Shown piece after piece: positions 1 through 7,355 of a stretch of DNA of 29,228 nucleotides. A program made the position numbers and the translations under genes. The notes under the pieces were generated by a model. The model ran no database searches and was not told the DNA's origin. It worked only from the letters and a program-made list of their open reading frames with translations. The DNA is from a virus. Positions within the stretch are counted from its first letter, which is position 1. Every line of letters starts with the position of its first letter. The DNA lies in IMG/VR virus record IMGVR_UViG_3300042731_008050, positions 1-29,228 of that record; one strand, written 5' to 3'.

Positions 1-136
1 CTGTTATATAAATACTTTTACTACCTTCTAGATCGTTAATGGTAATACCGGGAAAGTCAAAATCCTCTCTCTTCAATTCATTAAACTCAACACCCCAGCT
101 TTTTAATAATTCTTTATATTTATTATAATCTGTCAT
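1..136 (-). CDS. Phage hypothetical protein, N-terminal part (cut by window edge)
   Basis: The minus strand reads from ATG at 136-134 to the window edge with no stop, giving 45 residues beginning MTDYNKYKELLKSWGVEF. The start is supported by a GGGGG ribosome site about 8 bases upstream, and the ATG overlaps the stop of the preceding small gene as ATGA, so translation is probably coupled. The pattern of a short helix with 'LKSWGVEF' followed by 'GITI' resembles a small family common in phages of anaerobic Firmicutes that has no known function; that resemblance is from memory. The C-terminal part lies outside the window, so no function is assigned. Confidence 0.7.
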   Translation of the reverse strand, partial: MTDYNKYKELLKSWGVEFNELKREDFDFPGITINDLEGSKSIYIT

Positions 137-258
137 ATAGCTAGCCCCCTTTTATATAATTCTATCATACATAAAATAAATATGTATATCAGCCCTGATA
201 AAAAAAGTATACTAAATATAATTATAAATACTTTTATTATATAAGTAAAAACTTTCAT
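133..258 (-). CDS. Small single-pass membrane protein, 41 aa
   Basis: The frame is open further upstream, but the ATG at 258-256 has a good AGGAGA site 7 bases before it, so the 41-residue form is preferred. It starts MKVFTYIIKVFIIIFSILF and holds one continuous hydrophobic helix from about residue 4 to 32, then a short charged tail (ELYKRG). Its TGA overlaps the ATG of the next gene as ATGA. Such peptides are common in phages as membrane-active or regulatory factors. There is no lysis partner nearby, so no role is proposed. Confidence 0.6.
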   Translation of the reverse strand: MKVFTYIIKVFIIIFSILFLSGLIYIFILCMIELYKRGLAI

Positions 259-362
259 AATAATTTCTCCTAAATTTATAGATTTCTTTCTATTATAAGC
301 TATAACTGATTTTTGCACAAGCGTGTTGTGGATGTGATTCCTAAAATTGGCATAATAGTGCA

Positions 363-1110
363 ATGCTCACGTTAGCTATAACAATTTTTACATTAAATAA
401 AAAATATGTAAACTAAAAATTAATTTGTATCAAAATAAGTTAACAAATGTATGCCCCTATTTTACTGAGTGTCCATTTAAGTTACTTTTATTGTAAAAAT
501 AATATTAAAATCGTTGGAACGGTTGTTTTAACCGTTCCATTTTTATATGCCTAATTTTACTGAGTTATATGAAAAGCATGGAACGGTTAAAATTCTAAAA
601 ATGCTCTGTCTAAAAAAACTTTTTAGATAATTATTACATATTTGGAAATTAAGATATTATAATGTTTAATTAATTTGGAATATCATGTTGAATTTTACCA
701 ATATAGTCATTCTGACTACGACTATAATTACCCACTATTATCCATATGATAAAAAATATGTAGATAGTCATCGAAAACCTTAGCATACCGTTCCAACTGT
801 TCCACTAACTGTTACACAGTTTTTGCCAAACTTGGAAATTTCTCCATTGCCCCGAACCTTAGAACATACCTTGTATATATATACTTACTTATATATAATA
901 ATAATAAATATATATACATATGGAACAGTTGGAACGGTTAAAATGATTTTGATATAAATAGAGTTGAAAACATAAGTCTCGTTAATGAGCATGAAAAAAA
1001 AAAGTGCTTTTTTTACAAGTTCAAAATAACCGTTCCAACCGTTCCAAACCGGACAACCTGCATGGTTAAGCGAAAAAATGTGGAACAGTTTGGAACGGTT
1101 TGGAACAGTA
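363..1110. repeat. Non-coding region with ~12 TGGAACGGTT-type iterons (candidate origin or operator array)
   Basis: No credible gene lies between 363 and about 1100. The region carries a 10-bp repeat, TGGAACGGTT or TGGAACAGTT, in both orientations. Forward copies: 515-524, 579-588, 921-930, 930-939, 1081-1090, 1091-1100 and a variant at 1101-1110. Reverse copies: 530-539, 787-795 (9 of 10 bases), 795-804, 1028-1037 and 1037-1046. Several abut or share one base, giving a 9 to 10-bp period. A long run of alternating T and A (about 870-920) sits between repeat groups and could be an unwinding element. Iterons beside AT-rich DNA and next to helicase and nuclease genes suggest a replication origin. 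A binding site for a repressor is the main alternative. Confidence 0.65.
515..545 (+). terminator. Perfect 10-bp hairpin with T tail, built from two opposed iterons
   Basis: TGGAACGGTT (515-524) pairs perfectly with AACCGTTCCA (530-539) across a GTTTT loop and is followed by TTTTTAT. It has the shape of an intrinsic terminator but is made of two head-to-head copies of the iteron, so it may be a protein-binding palindrome instead. No plus-strand gene lies upstream inside the window. Confidence 0.4.
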
Positions 1111-1222
1111 TGCTAAACTTTTCGACATGTCGAATCACCTAGGCTTGTCATATAGCAGCTTCGCGAAAAATGTCGTAGACTATTACTGGACACAATATAT
1201 TTCCAGGGATATTGAGGGAGAA

Positions 1223-1528
1223 ATGGATATATCAGAGAAAAGTATTGAGAAGTACCTAGTTAAGCGGTCTAGGGAGCTGAAATGGTTATGCTATAAATTT
1301 AGTTCTCCTGCTAATGCGGGAGTGTGTGATAGAATATTAATAACTACATCAGGGGATGATTATTTTATTGAGCTGAAGACAAAAAGAGGTAAATTATCTG
1401 TTCTTCAGGAAAAATTTATTAAAGATATGGAGGAGCATGGTAGGAGTGTTTTTGTCTTCAGCTCAAAAGAAGAGATAGATGATTTTATAAGAGTTGTAAT
1501 GATAAAGGAGGGTTTTAATGAGGGTTAA
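1223..1528 (+). CDS. VRR-NUC domain nuclease
   Basis: This is a stand-alone VRR-NUC (PD-(D/E)XK type) nuclease, usually found in phage replication modules beside an SNF2-like helicase, as here. Counting from ATG 1223, the visible family residues are Glu9 in IEKYL, Asp36 in GVCDRI, and Glu50/Lys52 in FIELKTKRGK, followed by the conserved 'LQEKFI'. The frame is open back to a TTG at 1100 (142 aa), but the extra 41 residues lie outside the domain, start inside the iteron array and lack a ribosome site. GAGGG stands just before ATG 1223, though with short spacing. The true start is therefore uncertain between 1100, 1127 and 1223. The 3' end overlaps the next gene by 11 bases. It probably cuts branched or single-strand-flanked DNA during phage replication. 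Confidence 0.85.
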   Translation: MDISEKSIEKYLVKRSRELKWLCYKFSSPANAGVCDRILITTSGDDYFIELKTKRGKLSVLQEKFIKDMEEHGRSVFVFSSKEEIDDFIRVVMIKEGFNEG

Positions 1529-1718
1529 AAAGAAAAGAATTACCTGTACATATAATGTAGCTTTGCCTAATAATACTGTTAAAAGTAATTTAACTTTTAG
1601 TAAAATTATGTTGGATAAGGCTGATAGGCTCGATGATATAAAAAAAGAAATTGCTTTTTCCTGGGGTGTTGGTACCTGGAATATAAATATTACAGATATG
1701 GAGGAGGAAGATGTTTAA
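1518..1718 (+). CDS. Small hypothetical protein in replication module, 66 aa
   Basis: The ATG at 1518 follows a strong AAAGGAGGG site and overlaps the VRR-NUC gene; the stop overlaps the helicase start by 8 bases. The three genes therefore form a tightly coupled unit. The protein starts with a basic stretch (MRVKKKRITC) and ends with an acidic one (DMEEEDV), with 'SWGVGTWNINI' near the C terminus. I recognise no family. Its fixed position between nuclease and helicase suggests an accessory factor for one of them, which is inference only. Confidence 0.75.
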   Translation: MRVKKKRITCTYNVALPNNTVKSNLTFSKIMLDKADRLDDIKKEIAFSWGVGTWNINITDMEEEDV

Positions 1719-3015
1719 ATACCAGAAAAGAGCTGTACTTAAATTAGTTTCTAATTGGTTTTATGGATTGTTTTTTGATATGGGTTTAGGTAAGACTTTG
1801 ATTGTGCTAGAAGCAATTTCTAAACTAAAAAAGATGAGGTGTATAGATAAAGTACTTATTATAGCGCCTCCTATGGTTGTTAAGTATGTTTGGGAGCAGG
1901 AGGCGGAAAAATTTGGATATGATTTTAAGTTTATTAAGCTTAATGTTTCAGCTCCAAAAAGGCTGAAATTATTGGAGCAGAAGGCTGATATATATTTGCT
2001 TCCTACTTCACTGGTTTCATGGTTTGTGGCTGTTAAAATGGAGGCTAAATTTAAATATGCAGTTATCGATGAGTTATCAATGTTTCGTAACTCATCGACT
2101 GCCAGGTTTAAGGCTATGAAAAAAATTAGGTGTCATTTAGATTTGCTGTGGGGGCTAACAGGTACGCCTACCCCTAACGGATTACATAATATTTGGCCTT
2201 TAATTTATTTACTTGACCAGGGAAACCGACTTGGCCGATTTAAAAAAGATTTTCAAGCTGACTATTTAGAGCCAGATATTATTATGCGACAACAAGTAGT
2301 TAAATGGAAACTTAGAAAAGGTGCAGCAGATAGAATATATAGTAAGATAGATGATATATGCTGTTCTATGGAAGCATCGGATTATCAGGAACTACCAGAT
2401 TTTCAGACTATTGTTTATAGTTGTGAATTTGATGATAAAACTAAAAAGAAGTATAAACAATTTATTAAGGATAATGTAATTTTTTATCCAGATGGAGACC
2501 TGGTTGCTCAAAATCCAGGAGTTCTTGTAAATAAACTACAACAGTTTTCAAATGGGGTGACTTATTTGGATACTGGTAATATTAAGTACCAGCATTCTAT
2601 AAAGATTGAAACTCTTTTAGAGCTTTTAAATTATATAGGTGAGAAAAATGTATTAATTTTTTATACTTTTAAAACTGATTTAGAATTTATATTAAAAAGT
2701 GTTCCTGGATCGGAAATACTAGATGTAGATAAGTGGAATGAAGGTAAGCAAGGGATAGCTCTTTTACATCCTGCTTCTGGCGGGCATGGTCTTAACTTAC
2801 AATATGGAGGGAATATATGTATATGGTTTTCGCCTACATGGAATTTAGAGTATTATATGCAGGCTACTAAAAGACTTCATAGAAAAGGGCAGCAGCAAAA
2901 AGTATTTAATTATATAATAACTATGAGAGATAGTATAGATGTAAAAATAATAAAAGCTCTGGATAAGAAAAAGTTAGATCAAGAAGAGCTTATTCAGATG
3001 TTAAAGGAGGTGTAG
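1711..3015 (+). CDS. SNF2-family DEAD-like helicase (phage type)
   Basis: An SF2/SNF2-like ATP-dependent DNA translocase of 434 aa, the usual size for the compact phage version. Walker A is DMGLGKT (residues 23-29), Walker B is VIDELS (118-123; phage members often have DELS where cellular ones have DEAH), motif III is LTGTPTPNG (149-157), and motif VI contains QATKRLHRKGQQQ near residue 390. The sequence starts directly with the 'YQKRAV' Q-motif-like segment. The start has a GGAGGAGG site inside the end of the preceding gene. Paired with VRR-NUC, it likely remodels replication forks or recombination intermediates. The gene ends at a bidirectional terminator facing the opposite operon. Confidence 0.92.
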   Translation: MFKYQKRAVLKLVSNWFYGLFFDMGLGKTLIVLEAISKLKKMRCIDKVLIIAPPMVVKYVWEQEAEKFGYDFKFIKLNVSAPKRLKLLEQKADIYLLPTSLVSWFVAVKMEAKFKYAVIDELSMFRNSSTARFKAMKKIRCHLDLLWGLTGTPTPNGLHNIWPLIYLLDQGNRLGRFKKDFQADYLEPDIIMRQQVVKWKLRKGAADRIYSKIDDICCSMEASDYQELPDFQTIVYSCEFDDKTKKKYKQFIKDNVIFYPDGDLVAQNPGVLVNKLQQFSNGVTYLDTGNIKYQHSIKIETLLELLNYIGEKNVLIFYTFKTDLEFILKSVPGSEILDVDKWNEGKQGIALLHPASGGHGLNLQYGGNICIWFSPTWNLEYYMQATKRLHRKGQQQKVFNYIITMRDSIDVKIIKALDKKKLDQEELIQMLKEV

Positions 3016-3039
3016 AAATGGGCGGGTAATTAGAATAAA

Positions 3040-3066
3040 ATAGACCAGGTTTAACCTGGTCTATAT
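3040..3066. terminator. Shared bidirectional terminator between convergent operons
   Basis: ATAGACCAGG (3040-3049) and CCTGGTCTAT (3055-3064) form a 10-bp perfect stem with loop TTTAA. It is flanked by A's on one side and ATTT on the other. It lies between the helicase stop and the stop of the minus-strand gene at 3061, whose TAG is inside the stem. It can end transcription from both sides. Confidence 0.75.
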
Positions 3067-3612
3067 TTCATATTTTACATGCATTTTGCAATTTCTACAA
3101 GCAGGATTGTTAAATGTCATGCAGCAGTCGCAGAGGTTTATTCTCTGGGTCTCGCTGAAAGTTTTTCTAAAATGTTCAATAAATATTTTTGTCATCGGGT
3201 CTTTAGGGCCATATTCTTTTAGGCTTATTTCGACTTTTTGGTAGTTATTTAGGGTATAGTCAGTGTTGAAATATTTTTCTTCTTTATGGCATTCACATGA
3301 GCAGTCTAAAAGCCTGCATTTCATTTTATCTTCGCATGAGCATTCTATTTTTGCATTTTTTCTAAGTTTAAAGCATAAGCTTTTAAACATTTTGTATTCT
3401 TTGTTTAAAATTGATAAATGTTTTTTATAGACTTGTAATGTATTATCTGCCCGGGCTATAATATTGATATTTTTAGTTTTTAAAATTTTTATAAATTTTA
3501 AAAACACTATTGTCTGCATTTTTTTAGGGTACATGTCAAGTTCAATTTCAAAGTTAATATAATTTGTTCTTGAATCACTAAAATTATCCTGTGGTAATCT
3601 TATTTTATTCAT
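3061..3612 (-). CDS. Cysteine-rich hypothetical protein, last gene of minus operon
   Basis: A 183-aa protein starting MNKIRLPQDNF at an ATG with a TTGGAGGAC ribosome site; the ATG overlaps the stop of the preceding 59-aa gene as ATGA. The middle carries a cysteine cluster (CSCEDKMKC, then CSCECH) and the C terminus a second one (CDCC ... CRNC), spacings that suggest two small zinc-binding knuckles. The N-terminal half is lysine-rich and helical in appearance. I recognise no family. Zinc knuckles with basic surroundings fit nucleic-acid binding, which is inference. The stop codon is embedded in the terminator stem. Confidence 0.75.
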   Translation of the reverse strand: MNKIRLPQDNFSDSRTNYINFEIELDMYPKKMQTIVFLKFIKILKTKNINIIARADNTLQVYKKHLSILNKEYKMFKSLCFKLRKNAKIECSCEDKMKCRLLDCSCECHKEEKYFNTDYTLNNYQKVEISLKEYGPKDPMTKIFIEHFRKTFSETQRINLCDCCMTFNNPACRNCKMHVKYEI

Positions 3613-3788
3613 TTAAAGTCCTCCAATTTTCTTTTTATTTCGATTATTGTCATGAGGTAAAATAAGGCCATCATGCACATATAAGCGAATATGTTCGATT
3701 TATTAGGTATAGCATTAGTTATTAGGCCTGCTATACAACTTAATAAGTACAATCCTAAAAGTTTGAAATAGTTATCTAATATATTCAT
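3609..3788 (-). CDS. Small two-helix membrane protein, 59 aa
   Basis: Starts MNILDNYFKLLGLYLLSCIA. It has two hydrophobic segments (about residues 9-27 and 33-50) separated by 'NAIPNKSN', and a charged tail (EIKRKLEDFK). The ATG overlaps the stop of the upstream 283-aa gene, and its TGA overlaps the start of the downstream cysteine-rich gene, both as ATGA. Three genes are thus chained by 4-base overlaps, which supports real coding. No family is recognised. A hairpin membrane protein of this size could be a superinfection-exclusion or holin-like factor, but nothing shows that. Confidence 0.7.
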   Translation of the reverse strand: MNILDNYFKLLGLYLLSCIAGLITNAIPNKSNIFAYMCMMALFYLMTIIEIKRKLEDFK

Positions 3789-4636
3789 ATTTTATAGGTA
3801 GTATCCTCCTTTTCTTTATTTATTACACAAGATTTGACTTTAACAAGCCTAAATCCTGTTTTTTCATTTCCTACTCTTCTTAGATGGCTTTTTCTTATAT
3901 GTTTACATTTAGGGCTGGAAGCTCTAGTTATTCCAGTCGGTTCACTATCTATGTATCTGATAGGGTTAAAGTATGTATGTTTTTTAAGATGTTCTTTTTT
4001 GATTTGTTTTTTAGATTTTTTGTATTTTCGCGTACTTACTTTTTTTTCAGTTTGCATATAATATCCTAATTTATTTAGTAGTTCTACCATGAATATCATT
4101 TTTTCGGCATAAGTGTTAAATATAGTGAGTTTAGTATTTTTTCCGTATTTAGCTTGTAAAATTTGCATCATTTTTTCGTCTGGTGTAACTTTTATGCAGT
4201 TGTGCATTACTCTTTTTGTTTTCATGCAAAAACGCATAGAGTTTACTGTTTTAAGTATATTTGCGTGTTTGCAATTACCTATGTGCGTGCATCCTATATA
4301 AATGCGAGGGTATTTAGTTTTATCAATTATTATAGAATCTATATTGAAATCTTCAAAGGTTTTTGTAAATATAGATATGCAATATCCTTCTTTATCTTCT
4401 GTTTCTGAGCATACTACAACTAAGTCTCTTATTTGAATAATATGATTTTGTGGAAATATTGGTGTCTTAGGTAATTCCATGTTTCGTATTTTATCGATAT
4501 TAACTATTTCAATTTTAATGCAGCTTTTTAGCTCGTTGTATGCTTTAGTATAAAACTCTTTGTCTTTTTCTGTTTGTTGTAAAATAATATTTTTATATGT
4601 AAAGTCTAGCACATCTAGAATGGTTAATTTTCCCAT
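3785..4636 (-). CDS. Hypothetical protein with basic C-terminal HIR..H block, 283 aa
   Basis: Starts MGKLTILDVLDFTY with an AAGGAGG site. The N-terminal two thirds look globular and carry a Cys/His group (CTHIGNCKH). The C terminus is strongly basic and holds 'SPKCKHIRKSHLRR' followed by a strand-like 'FRLVKVKSCVIN'. This layout recalls a C-terminal block in a widespread phage family with H-I/V-R-R-G-H-W motifs, some members of which have been annotated as AcrVA2-like. Here the Trp and Gly are missing, so the link is weak and from memory. The gene ends in an ATGA overlap with the next one. Confidence 0.7.
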   Translation of the reverse strand: MGKLTILDVLDFTYKNIILQQTEKDKEFYTKAYNELKSCIKIEIVNIDKIRNMELPKTPIFPQNHIIQIRDLVVVCSETEDKEGYCISIFTKTFEDFNIDSIIIDKTKYPRIYIGCTHIGNCKHANILKTVNSMRFCMKTKRVMHNCIKVTPDEKMMQILQAKYGKNTKLTIFNTYAEKMIFMVELLNKLGYYMQTEKKVSTRKYKKSKKQIKKEHLKKHTYFNPIRYIDSEPTGITRASSPKCKHIRKSHLRRVGNEKTGFRLVKVKSCVINKEKEDTTYKI

Positions 4637-4699
4637 TTTAATCCTCCTTTTTTTTAATAATACCAGACTGCTATTTTACTAGCAGCCCAGTAGGTGTTA
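4637..4699 (-). promoter_or_regulatory. Intercistronic hairpin + SD cassette (copy 9)
   Basis: Read on the minus strand, the upstream gene's stop TAA is followed by CACC, then a CTGCTA/TAGCAG stem (plus-strand 4668-4673 and 4680-4685), an A-rich run and AAAAGGAGG before the next ATG. It is the most divergent of nine such cassettes. Confidence 0.5.
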
Positions 4700-5395
4700 T
4701 TATAGGTCTTTAATTTTTTCAATATCTTCTTTATCTAAATATTCTTTGTTGTCTTCTATCCAGGTGTCAATATTAGATATTTCTTCTATGTGGGTATGTG
4801 TGCCCTGATATTGGTCCCATTCTTTTAGAAGGTATGTATTTTTCCATTTTCCTATTCTTGCATGGTTAAATCTACTTTGCCATTTCCAGTTATTCCCGTC
4901 CCAGGTTTCAATATTTACCCAGGTAATATCATTATCATTAAAGTTAATATTGTCTTCATCAATATCATTTAGCTCTAAGGTTTTGTGATTGTGTCCATCC
5001 CAGTAGGTATAAATATAATCTGAATCATAAGTAGATAGACAACAATATTCAAGGCCATTATTGTCGTACAGAATGTACGTTTCTTCATTGTCATTTATTT
5101 CTTCATAGTAGTCTACATAAGTACATTCATTGTCAAGACCTAATAAGTCGAATATTTTATTAATTATGTCAATGCTGCTTGTATTGGTTTGGTATTCATT
5201 ATCAATAATTAGTAGGTATATTTCATTTATTATGTTTACTTCTATTTCTGATAGTTCATCTTTAAGTTTAAAAGTATCATTGCAGTCACCAAAATATACG
5301 GCTTTTTTAATGTCTTCTTTTTTTAATAGTATGCAATTTGCTTCTTCTGGTAGTTGTTCTGAGGTTACTACTATATTAGTTTTTAAATTTTCCAT
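4700..5395 (-). CDS. Acidic hypothetical protein, 231 aa
   Basis: Starts MENLKTNIVVTSEQLPEE at an ATG 6 bases after TAGGAGGA. The protein is very acidic, with many Asp/Asn/Glu-rich loops and repeated aromatic pieces (YTYWDG, WVNIETWDGNNWKW). It ends with a charged helix. No catalytic motif or family is recognised. The composition is similar to the 181-, 174- and 216-aa proteins of the same operon, all acidic and rich in Tyr and Asn. Acidic early phage proteins often act as inhibitors or nucleic-acid mimics; that is only a possibility here. Confidence 0.75.
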   Translation of the reverse strand: MENLKTNIVVTSEQLPEEANCILLKKEDIKKAVYFGDCNDTFKLKDELSEIEVNIINEIYLLIIDNEYQTNTSSIDIINKIFDLLGLDNECTYVDYYEEINDNEETYILYDNNGLEYCCLSTYDSDYIYTYWDGHNHKTLELNDIDEDNINFNDNDITWVNIETWDGNNWKWQSRFNHARIGKWKNTYLLKEWDQYQGTHTHIEEISNIDTWIEDNKEYLDKEDIEKIKDL

Positions 5396-5475
5396 AAATC
5401 CTCCTATTTAGTTTAAAGCCATTTCGGGCTATTGAATAGAGGAAAGAAGGGCTGTTATACCCATTCTTCCTGGTG
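5396..5475 (-). promoter_or_regulatory. Intercistronic hairpin + SD cassette (copy 8)
   Basis: After the upstream stop (TAACACC on the minus strand) comes a long imperfect stem (plus-strand 5440-5451 with 5460-5471, purine-rich against pyrimidine-rich), then a second small AGCC/GGCT hairpin with loop CGAAAT, then AAATAGGAGGATTT and the ATG. It shares the two-hairpin form with copies 4 and 7. Confidence 0.55.
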
Positions 5476-5628
5476 TTATACTTCTCCTAGTTCTCTACGC
5501 ATATATAATTCTGCTTCTTCTAATTTAGTTTTTACTAATGCCATATAGCGTCCTGGTGGAGGTGTAGGTATTTCATCTTTTGCCTCTAAAATTTTACTTA
5601 AGACTAATAGTTTTTGTTCATTTTTCAT
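5476..5628 (-). CDS. Small hypothetical protein, 50 aa
   Basis: On the minus strand, ATG 5628-5626 follows AATAGGAGGAAAT and opens a 50-codon frame, MKNEQKLLVLSKILEAKDEI, with a proline-rich middle (PTPPPGRY) and a helical end (KLEEAELYMRRELGEV), closed by TAA. It sits between two hairpin-SD cassettes exactly as the other genes of this operon do, so I treat it as a real gene. 'PPPGRYMALVKTKLEEAE' resembles the end of several small phage proteins of unknown role. Confidence 0.75.
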   Translation of the reverse strand: MKNEQKLLVLSKILEAKDEIPTPPPGRYMALVKTKLEEAELYMRRELGEV

Positions 5629-5702
5629 ATTTCCTCCTATTGCGTTTAAAGCCCGTCGGCTATTGAATAAAGGAAAAAAGGGTTGTTATACCCATTTTTC
5701 CT
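5629..5702 (-). promoter_or_regulatory. Intercistronic hairpin + SD cassette (copy 7)
   Basis: The stem at plus-strand 5671-5682 pairs with 5691-5702 (11 of 12 positions). The upstream gene's stop codon lies in its loop. A second stem AGCC/GGCT (5650-5653 with 5658-5661) precedes AATAGGAGGAAAT. Its stems differ in sequence from copy 8 yet keep the pairing. Confidence 0.55.
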
Positions 5703-6231
5703 GGTGTTTTATTTGTTCAGTTTCTTCAAAATCTACACTTATATTTTTTCCTTCTTCTGTTCTGAACAGCAATTGTCCACATTCTTGGTCTATAGTTAGC
5801 AAGTGACAATTATAATATTTTTTGTCTATTTTAACAGTGAATAGATTTTTGTTTTCTTCAATTAAATCAAATATATCACTTATTCTTAAAAATTCTGTAT
5901 CTCTGTAGTAATTAAGATATTTGATTTCACCTGTTAATAGTCTTTCAAAGTCTTCTATTACTTTATCGTTGTATTGTTCTTTGATTATATAGTATCTGTA
6001 ATTGTGTTCGTCTTCTAAGTATGCATAGTTGTTAGTATCAAATTTGTGTAGTATGCAGCAATTTTGGTATAGCTCTTCAAATAACCACATAGTATCGAGT
6101 TTACCAGCGCTATTAAAAAGTGTGTCACCTTGCTTATTGTTATACGCTGTGAATTGTAGCATATCAAGACCTTTTTCGTCCTTTACTTCTTTACATTCAA
6201 TACCATTTAATTTAATTTCCATTCCAATCAT
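5686..6231 (-). CDS. Acidic hypothetical protein, 181 aa
   Basis: Starts MIGMEIKLNGIECKEVKDEK after AGGAGGATTATATA. The early part looks like two short antiparallel strands ('EIKLNGIECKEVKDEKG'), followed by a globular acidic region with several Cys (ELYQNCCILHKF) and a 'YYNCHLLTIDQE' strand. The C terminus runs into the cassette hairpin, so the last residues (HQEKWV) are encoded by the stem and the TAA lies in the loop. No family recognised. It shares gene order, codon use and cassette with its neighbours and belongs to the same transcript. Confidence 0.75.
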   Translation of the reverse strand: MIGMEIKLNGIECKEVKDEKGLDMLQFTAYNNKQGDTLFNSAGKLDTMWLFEELYQNCCILHKFDTNNYAYLEDEHNYRYYIIKEQYNDKVIEDFERLLTGEIKYLNYYRDTEFLRISDIFDLIEENKNLFTVKIDKKYYNCHLLTIDQECGQLLFRTEEGKNISVDFEETEQIKHQEKWV

Positions 6232-6297
6232 TATATAATCCTCCTATTTTTTGGGATAGAACAACTAGAAGCTTTTATACCTCTAGTTATTTAGGTG
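6232..6297 (-). promoter_or_regulatory. Intercistronic hairpin + SD cassette (copy 6)
   Basis: A stem AACTAGA (plus-strand 6263-6269) with TCTAGTT (6282-6288), loop 12 bases, lies between the stop-TAACACC and AAAAAATAGGAGGATTAT before the next ATG. Seven base pairs, no mismatch. Confidence 0.6.
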
Positions 6298-6678
6298 TTA
6301 CATTGTATGTTTCATCATATTTATTTTGCCTATAGTAGTAAAAAGTTTTTCTTTTATTTCCGTTATTATAATTGCTGTTAATTTAGTATTCATAGGTATA
6401 GATATCCAGTGATTTAGAATATTTATACAAGTTTCCTGTTTTATAAATTTTTTTATTCTACTAGGTTCAAAGTCTTCTAAGCATTTAGTATTTTTTGAGA
6501 TAGATAATATTTCTAGTATTTCAATTGCATAGGTTTTACAAAAAGTTTTAGTATCTATATCTTTAATTGTTGATATAATGCTTTTGTGGTATAGTGTGCA
6601 AACATCAATTAGTTGTTTATTTTTGAAGTTATCTAAGTTTAGTATTATTTCATAAGCTACCATTTCATTTAAAGTCAT
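6298..6678 (-). CDS. Hypothetical helical protein, 126 aa
   Basis: Starts MTLNEMVAYEIILNLDNF after TAGGAGGAC. The predicted character is all-helical, with few charged clusters, a Cys in each third (DVCTLYHKS, KTFCKTYA, TKCLEDF) and a basic-hydrophobic C terminus ending MMKHTM. The 'FCKTYAIEILEILS' segment resembles 'FCKTYFHEMLDTLEDY' in the adjacent 174-aa protein, suggesting the two genes are distant relatives produced by duplication. No function is recognised. Confidence 0.72.
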   Translation of the reverse strand: MTLNEMVAYEIILNLDNFKNKQLIDVCTLYHKSIISTIKDIDTKTFCKTYAIEILEILSISKNTKCLEDFEPSRIKKFIKQETCINILNHWISIPMNTKLTAIIITEIKEKLFTTIGKINMMKHTM

Positions 6679-6745
6679 ATCTTTTAGTCCTCCTATTTTT
6701 TGGAATAGAACAACTAGAGTTTATTGAGCTCTAGTTATTTAGGTG
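6679..6745 (-). promoter_or_regulatory. Intercistronic hairpin + SD cassette (copy 5)
   Basis: A perfect 8-bp stem, AACTAGAG (plus-strand 6712-6719) with CTCTAGTT (6729-6736), loop 9 bases. It is flanked on the minus strand by TAACACC and AAAAAATAGGAGGAC. Confidence 0.6.
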
Positions 6746-7270
6746 TTATTCTTCAATATCATAACTTTCTTTTAGTTCTTCTTTAATTTCTTTTATCATA
6801 TCTTCATTAAGTTCATTATCCCAATTTTTCTGGATAGTATCACAGTTATTAAGTATTTTTTCACAAGTTTTTAATGCTATTAAAGAAGCAACATTTTCTG
6901 AATTTTGTATATTTTTGTAGGCTTCGCCGAATTCTTCTTGATAGTCTTCTAAAGTATCCAACATTTCGTGGAAATAGGTTTTACAAAATTCAGCTGCTTG
7001 ATATGTACCAATAATATAATAGTCTTCATTATACATTTTATAGGCTAGTTCTGGTATTTCTACATCTACATGATTATCCAACATACTGTAAATTTCATTT
7101 GCTATAAGGTCAGCTAGTTCTGGTTTTTCAGGTGTGTAACATTTTATTTCTGACATAATATCATTTAGCATTGTATCGAATTGTTTTTCATTTTCTGAAT
7201 TTACATTTAAGTCAAAGTTATTACCTTCTCTAATTATTATACTTTTAATTCTACCTTTTAATTTTTCCAT
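6746..7270 (-). CDS. Acidic hypothetical helical protein, 174 aa
   Basis: Starts MEKLKGRIKSIIIREGNNF immediately after TAGGAGGATTT. The rest is acidic and helical, with 'ELADLIANEIYSMLDNHVD', 'EFCKTYFHEMLDTLEDY' and a C terminus of alternating Glu/Lys (KEIKEELKESYDIEE). The central 'FCKTY' block is shared with the neighbouring 126-aa protein, hinting at paralogy. No catalytic residues stand out and no family is recognised. Confidence 0.75.
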   Translation of the reverse strand: MEKLKGRIKSIIIREGNNFDLNVNSENEKQFDTMLNDIMSEIKCYTPEKPELADLIANEIYSMLDNHVDVEIPELAYKMYNEDYYIIGTYQAAEFCKTYFHEMLDTLEDYQEEFGEAYKNIQNSENVASLIALKTCEKILNNCDTIQKNWDNELNEDMIKEIKEELKESYDIEE

Positions 7271-7355
7271 AAATCCTCCTATTTGTAGTTTAAAGACATT
7301 TCAGTCTATAGAATAGAACAAGTCTAGTATTTTACAAATAGACTTGTTTTGGTGT
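7271..7355 (-). promoter_or_regulatory. Intercistronic hairpin + SD cassette (copy 4)
   Basis: A perfect 9-bp stem, ACAAGTCTA (plus-strand 7318-7326) with TAGACTTGT (7339-7347), followed on the minus strand by a second AGAC/GTCT hairpin with loop TGAAAT and then AAATAGGAGGATTT. Confidence 0.6.

Noticed and set aside
515-1110. CRISPR array
   Set aside because: The repeat unit is only 10 bp, is present in both orientations and has irregular spacing without unique spacers of similar size.
1078-1113. A 12-codon frame starting at ATG 1078, through the iterons
   Set aside because: Entirely made of the repeat sequence and without a ribosome site; unlikely to be a leader peptide.
1100-1222. TTG-initiated N-terminal extension of the VRR-NUC protein
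   Set aside because: Not excluded, but the start lies in the repeat array without a ribosome site and outside the domain; the ATG at 1223 has a nearby GAGGG.
3834-4408. Several plus-strand open frames opposite the 283-aa gene
   Set aside because: They are hydrophobic shadows of the AT-rich antisense strand, have no ribosome sites and lie against a well-supported gene.
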